NCBI RefSeq assembly: GCF_014653575.1
Contig: NZ_BNAQ01000002.1
Coordinates: 310,001 to 374,000 of the forward strand
DNA: 64,000 nt
Source: Sphingomonas glacialis
GTDB lineage: Bacteria; Pseudomonadota; Alphaproteobacteria; Sphingomonadales; Sphingomonadaceae
Reading direction: 5' to 3'
Shown here: positions 1-8,908 of the stretch, piece after piece
How the letters are laid out: every line of letters starts with the position of its first letter
How positions within the stretch are numbered: position 1 is the stretch's first letter
Program-made: the position numbers and the translations under genes
Notes under the pieces: generated by a model
The model's input: the letters and a program-made list of their open reading frames with translations, nothing else
What the model was told of the DNA's origin: nothing
Databases searched by the model: none

Positions 1-122
1 GCCTGGAACGCGGTCGCGCCCTCGCCGTACGTCTTGATGACCTGACGCAGCGCGATGATCGGTGCGCCCGCGGCCGGCACATATTGGCCGGCGACGTGGA
101 CGGCGGGGGCGTTACTGGCCAC
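1..122 (-). CDS. MacB-like ABC exporter subunit, N-terminal fragment
   Basis: Only the first 40 codons are present; the gene continues beyond the left edge. A GTG at 122 overlaps the stop region of the upstream adaptor gene by 11 bases, and the reading runs through IIALRQVIKTYGEGATAFQA, the usual start of a MacB/LolD-type ATP-binding domain just before its Walker A motif. By family it would be the fused ATPase/permease that works with the periplasmic adaptor and outer membrane channel encoded immediately upstream. The call rests on about 20 residues plus operon context; the Walker motifs are not visible. Confidence 0.7.
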   Translation of the reverse strand, partial: MASNAPAVHVAGQYVPAAGAPIIALRQVIKTYGEGATAFQ

Positions 123-1485
123 CGGCCTGCCCGCCCGACCGCTTGCGCTTGCCCGCCCCCGATGCGCTCGCGCCCGCCGCGAGCTGCCCGGTGATGACCT
201 TGTCGCCGGGCTTGAGATTGCCGCCGATCACTTCGGTCATCGCGCCGTTGCTCTCACCCGTGGTGATCTGCACCGGCTGCGGCGTGCCCTGCGCATCGGC
301 GATATAGACCGTCTGCGATCCGCCGCGCTTGACCGTCTCGCCCTTGCCCGTACCCGCGCCGCCACGCCGTGGACGACCGGGGATCAGCGCGCCGGCGATG
401 CCCTTGTTGGCGCTCGCGCCCGTGTCGGTCGGCTTGAAGCGCAACGCGGCATTGGGGACGAGCAGCACGTTGGTCTTGGCGGTCGTGGTGATGTCGGCAG
501 TCGCGGTCATGCCCGGGCGCAATTGGAGATTGGCGTTACCGACGCTCAGCGTCGCGCTGTACGAGACGACTTGCCCGGTCGTGGTCGTCGTCGTGGTCGT
601 CGTGCTCGCTTGCGCCGACAGGTTCGATCCGAGATCGACGCGCGTGATCGCCGCGGGGAAGGTCTTGCCCGGGAAGGCGTCGACCGTGAAGACCGCGCTC
701 TGCCCTTCCTTGACCGATCCGACATCGGCTTCGTCGATCGCGACCTGGAGCTTCATCCGGCTGAGATCCTCGGCGATGACGAACAGCGTCGGCGTGCTGA
801 ACGAGGCGGCGACGGTCTGGCCCGGTTCGATCTGTCGCGCGAGCACGACGCCGTTTACGGGCGAGCGGATCACCGTCTTCACGAGCTGCGTCGCGTTCGA
901 CGACAGCGTCGCGCGTGCCGAGGCGACGTTGGCTTGCGCCGCCCGCACATTGGCGATCGCGCGGTTCCGGTCGGCGATAGCCTGGTCCATCTCGGTCTTG
1001 GCGGGGACGCGCCCGCCCGACAGGCGGCTGACCTCCTGGAAGCGCGCGAGCGTCGCATTCGACTGCGACAGCGTCGCCTGATTCTGCGCGACCGTCGCGA
1101 CCGCGGCATCGAGCGCGGCCTGGCTTTGGTTGACCGTATCCTGGAAACGCGACGGATCGACCAATGCGAGCGGCTGTCCCTTGGTCACGCGATCGTTGAC
1201 GTCGACGACGACCTTGGTGACGAGCCCCGACAATTCCGAACCGACATTGACCTGGTTGGTCGGTGCAAGCTTGCCCGTTGCCGAGACGCTGACCGCCAAT
1301 GCGCCGCGCGCGACGGTGTCGGTCGCATATTCGGGCTTGGCAGTGCCCCCGAAGCAGCTCTTGAGCAGGATCAGCAGCAACAGGACGCCGACGCCGACCG
1401 CAGCCCATTTCGCCCAGCGGCGCCAGGCGGGAACCGACTTGGCGCCGAGAAATTCGTTCAGATCGGTGCGCGCGGGATCGGCCAT
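112..1485 (-). CDS. MacA/HlyD-family periplasmic adaptor of a tripartite efflux pump
   Basis: 457 residues. A cytoplasmic N-terminus is followed by one membrane anchor (about residues 26-44), then the lipoyl/barrel half-motifs of membrane fusion proteins (VSATGKLAPTNQVNVGSEL near residue 70, IRSPVNGVVLARQIEPGQTV near 215) around a coiled-coil hairpin. The end is basic and Gly-rich. A run of nine threonines (codons ACG/ACC, plus-strand bases about 579-606) interrupts the beta-barrel region and looks like low-complexity expansion. The start ATG abuts the stop of the upstream nodT-type gene and the 3' end overlaps the macB-like start, so all three are probably one transcript. Substrate unknown; macrolide or siderophore export is only a family guess. 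Confidence 0.9.
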   Translation of the reverse strand: MADPARTDLNEFLGAKSVPAWRRWAKWAAVGVGVLLLLILLKSCFGGTAKPEYATDTVARGALAVSVSATGKLAPTNQVNVGSELSGLVTKVVVDVNDRVTKGQPLALVDPSRFQDTVNQSQAALDAAVATVAQNQATLSQSNATLARFQEVSRLSGGRVPAKTEMDQAIADRNRAIANVRAAQANVASARATLSSNATQLVKTVIRSPVNGVVLARQIEPGQTVAASFSTPTLFVIAEDLSRMKLQVAIDEADVGSVKEGQSAVFTVDAFPGKTFPAAITRVDLGSNLSAQASTTTTTTTTTGQVVSYSATLSVGNANLQLRPGMTATADITTTAKTNVLLVPNAALRFKPTDTGASANKGIAGALIPGRPRRGGAGTGKGETVKRGGSQTVYIADAQGTPQPVQITTGESNGAMTEVIGGNLKPGDKVITGQLAAGASASGAGKRKRSGGQAGGQ

Positions 1486-2961
1486 CTATCGTACCTGTGC
1501 GGGAGAGAGCGGGAGGGCGGTCGGGAGGGCGGCCGGATCGGCGGCACTGTCCCAGCCACCGCCGAGCGCGAGATAGAGCTGGACGAGCGCCGTCGCCTGG
1601 TCGGACTGCGCCTGACTGAGGCCGTTGCGCGCGGTCAGCAAGCTCGCCTCCGACGTGTTGAGCGTGGTGAAATCGGTCAGCCCCGCGCGGTATTGCGTGC
1701 GCGACAGAATCGCGCTGTTGTTCGCGGCATCGAGCGCGATCGCGAACTGTGCTGCACGACGCTTGGCACTATCGAGCGCGACGACCGCGTTTTCGACATC
1801 CTCGAGCCCACTCAGCACGGTCGATCTGTACGCCGCGAACGAACCCTCGGCCGCCGCCTCGCTCGCGCGGACTTGCGAGCGCAGCCGCCCGCCGTTGAAG
1901 ATCGCCTGTGTCAGCCCGGCGAACACCTGGCCCGCGATGCTCTGGAACAGGTCGCCGAGATGCGATGCATCGGTCGAGACGCTGCCGCTGATCGCCAGCG
2001 CCGGATAGAGCGCCGCCTTCGATATGCCGATCTGCGCCGTCGCAGCGGCAAGCGCGCGCTCCGCGGCGCGGACATCGGGGCGCTGGCGCAGCGTGTCGAT
2101 CGGGATGCCGACCGCGACCGATGCCGGCCCCGTCGGGATCGGCCGCGCCGCCGCCAGCTCGGCCTTGAGCGCGCCGGGGGCCTGGCCGGTCAGCACGCCC
2201 AATCGCGACACCGCAGCGTTGTAATTCTGCTCGATCGTCGGGATCGTCGCCGCGGTAGAGGCGCGCTGCGAACGCGCCTGCTCGGCATCGAGCGAGGAGA
2301 CGAGCCCCGCCTGGACGCGGAAGCCCGCGATCTGGAGGTTGTCGTCCTGCAATCGCAGCGAATCGCGCGCATTGGCGAGCTGCGCTTGATACAGCCGCGC
2401 GAGCATGTAGTTGCGCGCGGTCTCGGCCTGGGTCGACAGCACGACCGTCGCGTAATCATAGCCCGACGCCTGATATTGCGCGCGGCTCGCCTCGACCGTG
2501 CGGCGCACTTCGCCGAACAGCCCGACCTGATATTGCACGTCGAGCCCGAGCGACAGCGTGTCGCCCGATCCGCGCCCGGTGATGACCGTCGCGCCGCCGG
2601 GCAAGGTCGTCGTGCCGCCGCGGATACTTTGCGAGCGCGTATAGCCGCCCGATCCGCTCAGCGTCGGCAGCAATTGCGCGCGCGACTGGACCAGCGCTTC
2701 GCGCGCCTGGCGCAGCCGCGCGACGGCTTGGGCGATGTCGAGATTGTTGGTCCGCGCGCGCTCGACGATGCTCGCCAGCAGCGGATCGTTGAACTGCGTC
2801 CACCAGGCGGTGAGATCGGCGGCGGGGCGGCCGTCGCTCGGCACCGAATACACATCGGGCACGCCGAGCGTCGCGGGCGTGGCGGGGTGGTAATTGGGGC
2901 CAACCGTACACGCCGCCAGCGGTACGGTGACGGCGAGCAGCAGGGAAAGGCGGTGACGCAT
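1486..2961 (-). CDS. NodT-family outer membrane efflux lipoprotein (TolC-like)
   Basis: 491 residues from the ATG at 2961, chosen because it starts a clean lipoprotein signal peptide (MRHRLSLLLAVTVPLAAC) with the lipobox LAAC and the hallmark CTVGPNYHPA that follows in NodT/OprM proteins. Two repeated TolC-type helical segments follow (IVERARTNNLDIAQAVARL, and in the second half IDTLRQRPDVRAAERAL with GGRLRSQVRASEA), as expected for the trimeric channel. First gene of the efflux operon, directly followed by the adaptor. Seven more codons exist upstream (from 2982) but would precede the signal peptide. Acts in the outer membrane as exit duct of the pump. Confidence 0.93.
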   Translation of the reverse strand: MRHRLSLLLAVTVPLAACTVGPNYHPATPATLGVPDVYSVPSDGRPAADLTAWWTQFNDPLLASIVERARTNNLDIAQAVARLRQAREALVQSRAQLLPTLSGSGGYTRSQSIRGGTTTLPGGATVITGRGSGDTLSLGLDVQYQVGLFGEVRRTVEASRAQYQASGYDYATVVLSTQAETARNYMLARLYQAQLANARDSLRLQDDNLQIAGFRVQAGLVSSLDAEQARSQRASTAATIPTIEQNYNAAVSRLGVLTGQAPGALKAELAAARPIPTGPASVAVGIPIDTLRQRPDVRAAERALAAATAQIGISKAALYPALAISGSVSTDASHLGDLFQSIAGQVFAGLTQAIFNGGRLRSQVRASEAAAEGSFAAYRSTVLSGLEDVENAVVALDSAKRRAAQFAIALDAANNSAILSRTQYRAGLTDFTTLNTSEASLLTARNGLSQAQSDQATALVQLYLALGGGWDSAADPAALPTALPLSPAQVR

Positions 2962-2970
2962 GGTGTTCGT

Positions 2971-2998
2971 GTGGACTAGCACACCGTGCGAGGTCCAC
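2971..2998. promoter_or_regulatory. Small dyad in the leader of the efflux operon
   Basis: GTGGAC at 2971-2976 pairs with GTCCAC at 2993-2998, and inside it GCAC pairs with GTGC, all 10-37 bases before the nodT-type ATG. It could be an operator for an unlinked repressor or a leader hairpin. No regulator gene adjoins the operon in this window. Confidence 0.3.
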
Positions 2999-3090
2999 CG
3001 ATTTATTGTCGCAACCTGTCGCGGTTCCGTCCTGACGCGATACGAAATGTCGGTATCGCGGATCGCATCAGCGCGAGACGCCGCCCACGG

Positions 3091-5199
3091 CTATTCCATC
3101 TCAAGGATCACCGCATCGACCGCGAGGCTGTCGCCGGGCGCAGCGTTGACCGATTTGACCGTACCCGCCTTCTCGGCGCGCAGGATATTTTCCATCTTCA
3201 TGGCTTCCACCACCGCGAGCGGCTGCCCCGCCTCGACCTTGTCGCCCGCGCCGACATCGAGCCGCATCAGCAGGCCGGGCATCGGGCAGAGCAGGAACTT
3301 CGACAGATCGGGCGGGATCTTGGTGATCATGTGCTGCGCGTAGGGCGCGACATGCGCCGGGAGCACGCGCGCGACGTGACTCGCGCCGCGCGTGGTGAGC
3401 TTGAAGCCGGTGCGGGTGCGCGAAATCTTGACGGTGAGCGGCGCATCGTCGAGCTCGGCGTCTACGTAGCGGTCGCCCGGCGTATATTCGAGCGCGATGT
3501 CGAGATCGGCATCGTCTACGGTGATCCCGTCGGTCGAGATCGACACGAGATGATCGCTGTCGCCGATCCGCACCGACCATTCCGACGGCGGGCGCAGCCG
3601 CTTGCCGAGCTGCCCGTCGATGCGGCGCGCGCGGTCGGCCTCGGCGGTCGCGGCGAAGGCGGCAATCGCGGCGAGCGCTTCGATCAGGTCTGCGTCGGCG
3701 GGGGCACCGTGGAAGCCGTCGGGATATTCCTCGGCGATGAAGCCGGTCGTGATATTGCCCGAGCGGAAGCGCGGGTGCTGCATCAGCGCCGAGAGGAAAT
3801 CGATGTTGTTGCCGGGGCCTTCGATCTCGAACGCGTCGAGCGCGGCGATCTGCTCGTCGATCGCGTCCTCGCGGGTCGGCGCCCAGGTGATCAGCTTGGC
3901 GATCATAGGGTCGTAGAACATGCTGACCTCGCCGCCCTCGCGGACGCCGTCATCGACGCGGGTATAGGCTTCTTCTTGCCCCCCTCCCGCTTGCGGGAGG
4001 GGTTGGGGGAGGGGCGTGCCGGAGAGGTTCGCGCTCGCGGCACGCCCCTCCCCTAGCCCCTCCCGCAAGCGGGAGGGGGAAAGGTAGGGCGTCTCGCTGC
4101 TTTCGGGCGGATTGTACCGCACCAGCCGGCCAATGCTCGGCAGGAATCCGCGATACGGGTCCTCGGCATAGACGCGGTTCTCGATCGCCCAGCCGTTGAG
4201 CTGGACGTCGTCCTGCGAGAAGCCGAGCGGTTCCCCCGCCGCCACGCGGATCATCAGCTCGACCAGATCGAGCCCGGTCACCGCCTCGGTGACCGGATGC
4301 TCGACCTGCAGCCGGGTGTTCATCTCGAGGAAGTAGAAGCCTTCGCCGGTGGTATCGGCGCCCGACACGATCAACTCGACCGTCCCCGCCGAGAAATAGC
4401 CCACCGCGCGGGCGAGGGCTACCGCCTGCTCGCCCATGGCTTTGCGCATCTTCGGCGTGACGAACGGCGACGGCGCTTCCTCGACCACCTTCTGGTGGCG
4501 GCGCTGAATCGAGCATTCGCGCTCGCCGAGATAGACGATGTTGCCGTGCTGGTCGCCCATCACCTGGATCTCGATGTGGCGCGGGCTTTCGATGAACTTC
4601 TCGATGAACACGCGGTCGTCGCCGAACGACGCGAGCCCCTCGCGCTTGGTCGCCTCGAAGCCTTCGCGCACGTCCTGCTCGGAGTAAGCGAGCCGCATCC
4701 CCTTGCCGCCGCCGCCGGCCGAGGCCTTCATCATCACCGGGTAACCGATGCCCGAGGCGATCTCGACCGCATGATCGGTGCTGTCGATCTCGCCAAGAAA
4801 GCCCGGCACGACGTTGACGCCCGCCGCCTTGGCGAGCTTCTTCGATTCGATCTTGTCGCCCATCGCGGCGATCGCTTTCGGGGGCGGGCCGACAAACGCG
4901 ATCCCGGCATCGGCGCAGGCGCGCGCGAAGCTCTCGCGCTCGGACAGGAAGCCGTAGCCTGGGTGGATACAGTCGGCGCCGGTTTCCTTGGCGGCGAGCA
5001 GGATCAAGTCGGCGAGCAGGTAACTCTCGCCCGCGGGGGGCGGCCCGAGCCGGACGGCTTCGTCGGCCATCAGCACGTGCGGGGAGCGCGCGTCGGCGTC
5101 GGAATAGACCGCGACGGTGGCGATCCCCATCTTCTTGGCGGTGCGCATCACGCGGCAGGCGATTTCACCGCGATTGGCGACGAGGATCTTCTTGAACAC
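3091..5199 (-). CDS. pccA: Acetyl/propionyl-CoA carboxylase, biotin-containing alpha subunit
   Basis: 702 residues from GTG 5199 (VFKKILVANRGEIACRV), preceded by GGGGAG at good spacing; the open frame upstream is repeat sequence. Biotin carboxylase N-domain (1-115), ATP-grasp with the Gly loop SAGGGGKGMRLAYSE (near 165), carboxylase C-domain, BT linker, and a C-terminal biotinyl domain with the attachment motif EAMKM (Lys about 668). It carboxylates biotin for the PccB transferase in propionyl-CoA to methylmalonyl-CoA conversion. Residues about 374-407 are not family sequence: they are the in-frame translation of a palindromic repeat (3981-4078) between RLVRYNPPESSETPYL and EEAYTRVDDGVREGG. 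Last gene of the propionate operon. Confidence 0.95.
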   Translation of the reverse strand: MFKKILVANRGEIACRVMRTAKKMGIATVAVYSDADARSPHVLMADEAVRLGPPPAGESYLLADLILLAAKETGADCIHPGYGFLSERESFARACADAGIAFVGPPPKAIAAMGDKIESKKLAKAAGVNVVPGFLGEIDSTDHAVEIASGIGYPVMMKASAGGGGKGMRLAYSEQDVREGFEATKREGLASFGDDRVFIEKFIESPRHIEIQVMGDQHGNIVYLGERECSIQRRHQKVVEEAPSPFVTPKMRKAMGEQAVALARAVGYFSAGTVELIVSGADTTGEGFYFLEMNTRLQVEHPVTEAVTGLDLVELMIRVAAGEPLGFSQDDVQLNGWAIENRVYAEDPYRGFLPSIGRLVRYNPPESSETPYLSPSRLREGLGEGRAASANLSGTPLPQPLPQAGGGQEEAYTRVDDGVREGGEVSMFYDPMIAKLITWAPTREDAIDEQIAALDAFEIEGPGNNIDFLSALMQHPRFRSGNITTGFIAEEYPDGFHGAPADADLIEALAAIAAFAATAEADRARRIDGQLGKRLRPPSEWSVRIGDSDHLVSISTDGITVDDADLDIALEYTPGDRYVDAELDDAPLTVKISRTRTGFKLTTRGASHVARVLPAHVAPYAQHMITKIPPDLSKFLLCPMPGLLMRLDVGAGDKVEAGQPLAVVEAMKMENILRAEKAGTVKSVNAAPGDSLAVDAVILEME
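3981..4078. repeat. Family A paired palindrome inside pccA
   Basis: Two 40-base arms (3981-4020 and 4039-4078) are inverted copies with two mismatches. Each arm itself starts with a hairpin, CCCTCCCGC-TTGC-GGGAGGG in form. It is read in frame as about 34 codons of pccA, rich in Pro, Gly, Arg and Leu, with no stop. Confidence 0.9.
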
Positions 5200-5209
5200 G
5201 CTAACTTCT

Positions 5210-5313
5210 CCCCTCCCGCTTGCGGGAAGGACCAGAGGAAGGCCCGTCCGCAAGAGGTGAAACCTGGAGGGAGGATGGCCCCTCCCCCTAACCCCTCCCG
5301 TAACCGGGAGGGG
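5210..5313. repeat. Family A paired palindrome upstream of pccA
   Basis: A diverged copy of the element found inside pccA, between the lprI-like gene and pccA. Left arm begins CCCCTCCCGCTTGCGGGAAGG at 5210, right arm ends CCCCTCCCGTAACCGGGAGG near 5313. On the minus strand its last bases (GCGGGAGGGGA) serve as the ribosome-binding site of pccA. Confidence 0.8.
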
Positions 5314-5322
5314 AACTCGTCA

Positions 5323-5685
5323 TCACTGGTACCAGATCATCGATTTCAGTTGCGCCGTCCGCGCTCGCGTCAGGTCGGTCCGGCACGCCGCCATCGTCAT
5401 GCCTTGCGCCGATCCGCCGGCATATTGCCCGCCCTCGATGACGCACTGCGTATCGCGATACTCGAGCCACGCACGCTGGCTCTCGAGCAAGGCGCCCGCA
5501 TAACCGAACCCGCCGCCGCGCGACGTATCCTGCGCATCGCGGCCCTTCATATAGGCATAGGTCCGCTTCCACTGCGCGGTCATCGCCGCGTCAGCCTGCG
5601 CGTAACTCGCGCCGCCCGAGCGGTTCATCGCCGCCTGGGTCTGGACCGGGGCGGCCGCGGTGAGGAGCAGCGCGATCAGCAGCAC
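5323..5685 (-). CDS. LprI-like (DUF1311) small secreted protein
   Basis: 120 residues from GTG 5685, which overlaps the bioB stop by 11 bases and has GGAAGGAAA upstream. A short signal peptide ([18 protein letters not shown]) precedes a DUF1311-type domain: [16 protein letters not shown] is the typical W-x3-RD-x2-C core, followed by a second Cys in [13 protein letters not shown]. Members are periplasmic or lipoprotein-like and some inhibit lysozyme; the role here is unknown. Its position inside the propionate/biotin operon is odd, since no metabolic link is evident. Weak or variable signal-peptide cleavage site, so export is probable rather than certain. Confidence 0.72.
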   Translation of the reverse strand: MLLIALLLTAAAPVQTQAAMNRSGGASYAQADAAMTAQWKRTYAYMKGRDAQDTSRGGGFGYAGALLESQRAWLEYRDTQCVIEGGQYAGGSAQGMTMAACRTDLTRARTAQLKSMIWYQ

Positions 5686-6770
5686 GTCTTTTCCTTCCGC
5701 ATCGGTTCCTCGCCGACCATCGGGACGAGCCCGAGCTTGGCGAGCAGCGCGGCGTCCTTGTCGTCGCCGGCATTGCCCGTGGTGAGCAGCTTGTCGCCGG
5801 TGAAGATCGAGTTCGCGCCCGCCATGAAGCACAAAGCCTGCGTCGCCTCGGACATGCTCTCACGCCCCGCCGACAGCCGCACCATGCTCAGCGGCATCGT
5901 GATGCGCGCGACCGCGACCGTCCGCACGAACTCGATGTCGTCGATCGCGGCGAGCGGCGTGTCGGCGAGCATGTTGCCGAGCACCGTGCCCTTGACCGGC
6001 ACCAGCGCATTGACCGGCACGCTCTCGGGATGCCGCGGCAGCGTAGCGAGCGCATGGACGAAACCGACGCGATCGGCGCGCGTCTCGCCCATCCCGACGA
6101 TCCCGCCGCAGCAGACATTGATGCCCGCCTCACGCACGTTCTCGAGCGTGTCGAGCCGGTCCTGGAAGGTCCGCGTCGTGATGACCTCGGCGTATTTTTC
6201 CGGCGAGGTGTCGATGTTGTGGTTGTAGTAATCGAGCCCCGCTTCGGCGAGCTGCTCGGCCTGGGCGGGTGTCAGCATGCCGAGCGTCATGCAGGTCTCC
6301 ATCCCCATCTGGCGGACGCCCTGCACCATCTCGATGATCGCGGGCATGTCCTTGTCCTTGGGGTTGCGCCAAGCGGCGCCCATGCAGAAGCGCTGGCTCC
6401 CCGCGTCGCGTGCCTGCGCGGCGGATTGCAGCACGGCGCGGACGTCCATCAGCTTGCTCGCCTTGAGCTCGGTCTCGGCCGAGGCGGACTGGTTGCAATA
6501 GCCGCAATCCTCGGGGCAGCCGCCGGTCTTGATCGACAAGAGCGTGCAGAGCTGCACCTGCCCCGCAGCGTGGTGTGCGCGGTGCGTGGTCTGGGCGCGG
6601 AACATCAGTTCGTCGAACGGGAGATCGAACAAAGCGGCTATCTCGGCGCGGGTCCAGTCGGTGCGCACGTCGTCACCCCGGACCTGTTCCGCCTCAGCTT
6701 GCAAGGTCGGCGCGTGTGGCGCGGTGGACCCCGGAACAGGTCCGGGGTGACGGAGCGTATCTACAGTCAT
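5676..6770 (-). CDS. bioB: Biotin synthase
   Basis: 364 residues. Radical-SAM enzyme that inserts sulfur into dethiobiotin. The cluster-binding motif C85-x3-C89-x2-C92 is in [13 protein letters not shown]; the family sequences [22 protein letters not shown] and [11 protein letters not shown] are all present. The ATG at 6770 overlaps the scpA stop as ATGA. Residues about 7-34 (RHPGPVPGS to QVRGDD) are translated from a family B palindrome; ordinary BioB sequence resumes at [22 protein letters not shown] at residue 35 is an alternative start that would avoid the repeat. Placement between scpA and pccA fits supply of biotin to the carboxylase. Confidence 0.97.
   Translation of the reverse strand: MTVDTLRHPGPVPGSTAPHAPTLQAEAEQVRGDDVRTDWTRAEIAALFDLPFDELMFRAQTTHRAHHAAGQVQLCTLLSIKTGGCPEDCGYCNQSASAETELKASKLMDVRAVLQSAAQARDAGSQRFCMGAAWRNPKDKDMPAIIEMVQGVRQMGMETCMTLGMLTPAQAEQLAEAGLDYYNHNIDTSPEKYAEVITTRTFQDRLDTLENVREAGINVCCGGIVGMGETRADRVGFVHALATLPRHPESVPVNALVPVKGTVLGNMLADTPLAAIDDIEFVRTVAVARITMPLSMVRLSAGRESMSEATQALCFMAGANSIFTGDKLLTTGNAGDDKDAALLAKLGLVPMVGEEPMRKEKTCC
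6672..6751. repeat. Family B paired palindrome inside the bioB 5' end
   Basis: Perfect 19-base terminal inverted repeat (6672-6690 and 6733-6751) of the GTCACCCCGG...CCGGGGTGAC type. The core keeps GGTGGACCCCGG, shared with the copies near 15.2, 39.3 and (variant) 40.3 kb. In frame with bioB and free of stops. Confidence 0.88.
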
Positions 6771-8908
6771 TTCACATCTTCCTCGACCGGCGGCATATTG
6801 TGCCCCAGCAACCGCAACACTTCGCCCGCCGCCTCGACCAAATTGGTCCCGGGTCCGAAAATCCCCTGCACGCCGGCGTCGCGCAACACCTGATAATCCT
6901 GCGCGGGGATCACCCCGCCCGCGATCACCTTGATATCGCCGCGCCCGGCCTCGCGCAGATGCCCGATCAGCTCGGGGATCAGCGTCTTGTGCCCCGCCGC
7001 GAGCGACGATGCGCCGACCACGTCGACATCGCTTTCGATCGCGAGCTTGGCCGCTTCGGACGGCGTCTGGAACAACGGCCCCGGCACCACGTCGAACCCA
7101 AGGTCGCCAAACGCCGACGACACGAGGTTGGCGCCGCGGTCATGCCCGTCCTGCCCCATCTTGGCGACGAGCATGCGCGGACGGCGGCCGTTGCGCGTCT
7201 CGAGCGAGACGACGCCTTCCTTGAGCCCCTGCCATGCCGCGTCGAATTCGTGCGCGCCGCCGTAAATGCCCGACACCGGGGTGGGGACTGTGTCGTAGCG
7301 GCCGAAGATATCCTCCATGGCGGAGGAAATCTCGCCGAGCGTCGCGCGCTGGCGGGCGCACTCGACCGCGAGCGCGAGCACATTGGTCGTACCGCGCGCA
7401 CCTTCGCGCAACGCGTCAAGCGCCGCCGTGCATTTCGCCTCGTCGCGCCCCGCCTTCGACCGCGCGATCCGTGCGATCTGCGATTCGCGCACCGCGACGT
7501 TGTCGACGTCGAGAATGTCGATCGGGTCCTGCTCGGCGAGCTTGTACTTGTTGACGCCGACGATGACGTCCTCGCCCTTGTCGACGCGCGCCGCGCGGCC
7601 GGCCGAGGCTTCCTCGATCATCGCCTTGGGCCAGCCCGCCGCGACCGCCTGCGCCATACCGCCCTCGGCCTCGACGCGCTGGATGATCTCCCACGCCTTG
7701 TCGACGAGCTCCTCGGTGAGCGCCTCGATGTAATAGCTGCCGCCGAGCGGATCGACGACCTTGGTCATCCCCGTCTCTTCCTGCAGCACGATCTGCGTAT
7801 TGCGCGCGATCCGCGCCGAGAAATCGGTCGGCAGCGCGATCGCCTCGTCGAGCGCGTTGGTGTGGAGCGACTGCGTCCCCCCCAGCATCGCCGCCATCGC
7901 CTCGACCGTCGTGCGGATCACGTTGTTGTACGGATCCTGCTCGGTCAGCGACACGCCCGACGTCTGGCAATGCGTGCGCAGCATCTTCGAGCGCTCGTCC
8001 TTGGCGCCAAGATCGGTCATCACGCGGTGCCAAAGCTTGCGCGCGGCGCGCAGCTTGGCGACTTCCATGAAGAAGTTCATGCCGATCGCGAAGAAGAACG
8101 ACAGCCGCCCGGCGAACGCATCGAGGTCGAGCCCGCTCGCCATCGCCGCCTTGGCATATTCGCGCCCGTCGGCGATCGTGAACGCCAGCTCCTGCAGCTG
8201 CGTCGCGCCGGCTTCCTGCATGTGATAGCCGGAAATCGAGATCGAGTTGAACTTTGGCATATGCGCCGAGGTGTAGGCGATGATGTCCGAGATGATCCGC
8301 ATGCTCGGCTCGGGCGGGTAGATATAGGTGTTGCGGACCATGAACTCCTTGAGGATGTCGTTCTGGATGGTCCCGTCGAGAAGCGCCTGAGGCACCCCCT
8401 GCTCCTCGCCCGCGACGATGAAGAAGGCGAGGATCGGGATCACCGCGCCGTTCATCGTCATCGAGACCGACATCTTGTCGAGCGGGATCCCGTCGAACAG
8501 GATCTTCATGTCGTCGATCGTGTCGATCGCGACGCCCGCCTTGCCGACATCGCCGGTCACGCGCGGATGGTCCGAGTCATACCCGCGATGCGTCGCCAGA
8601 TCGAACGCGACCGACAGCCCCTTCTGCCCCGCCGCCAGGTTGCGGCGGTAGAAGGCGTTCGACGCCTCGGCGGTCGAGAAGCCCGCATATTGCCGGATCG
8701 TCCACGGCCGCCCCGCATACATCGACGCGCGCACCCCGCGCGTGAACGGCGCGAAGCCGGGGAGGCCGGGGTCGATCCCCTCGACATCGGCCGCGGTATA
8801 GAGCGGCTTGACCGCGATCCCCTCGGGCGTCTGCCAGGTCAGGTCGCGACCTTTGACTTCCTTGGCAGCAGCCGCCTGCCAGTCGCTCAGCGTTGGTTTG
8901 TCGGTCAT
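6767..8908 (-). CDS. scpA: Methylmalonyl-CoA mutase, large (catalytic, B12-binding) subunit
   Basis: 713 residues from ATG 8908 ([20 protein letters not shown]), overlapping the pccB stop as ATGA. The N-terminal TIM-barrel carries the substrate region [20 protein letters not shown], and [20 protein letters not shown] is present. The C-terminal cobalamin domain has D-x-H-x2-G in [12 protein letters not shown], with GASSLAAGH and GGVIPAQDY. Converts (R)-methylmalonyl-CoA to succinyl-CoA, the step after PccAB. Length and single-chain architecture match the ScpA-type mutase. No separate small subunit or epimerase is seen nearby. Confidence 0.97.
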   Translation of the reverse strand: MTDKPTLSDWQAAAAKEVKGRDLTWQTPEGIAVKPLYTAADVEGIDPGLPGFAPFTRGVRASMYAGRPWTIRQYAGFSTAEASNAFYRRNLAAGQKGLSVAFDLATHRGYDSDHPRVTGDVGKAGVAIDTIDDMKILFDGIPLDKMSVSMTMNGAVIPILAFFIVAGEEQGVPQALLDGTIQNDILKEFMVRNTYIYPPEPSMRIISDIIAYTSAHMPKFNSISISGYHMQEAGATQLQELAFTIADGREYAKAAMASGLDLDAFAGRLSFFFAIGMNFFMEVAKLRAARKLWHRVMTDLGAKDERSKMLRTHCQTSGVSLTEQDPYNNVIRTTVEAMAAMLGGTQSLHTNALDEAIALPTDFSARIARNTQIVLQEETGMTKVVDPLGGSYYIEALTEELVDKAWEIIQRVEAEGGMAQAVAAGWPKAMIEEASAGRAARVDKGEDVIVGVNKYKLAEQDPIDILDVDNVAVRESQIARIARSKAGRDEAKCTAALDALREGARGTTNVLALAVECARQRATLGEISSAMEDIFGRYDTVPTPVSGIYGGAHEFDAAWQGLKEGVVSLETRNGRRPRMLVAKMGQDGHDRGANLVSSAFGDLGFDVVPGPLFQTPSEAAKLAIESDVDVVGASSLAAGHKTLIPELIGHLREAGRGDIKVIAGGVIPAQDYQVLRDAGVQGIFGPGTNLVEAAGEVLRLLGHNMPPVEEDVK

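Noticed and set aside
579..606. A run of GTC/GGT/CGT triplets resembling a microsatellite
   Set aside because: It encodes a threonine run in the macA-like adaptor; too short and impure to claim phase variation.
55..2979. A 974-codon open frame on the plus strand opposite the efflux operon
   Set aside because: It is antisense to two clearly recognisable genes, very Arg-rich, has no family sequence, and is explained by high G+C codon bias on the other strand.
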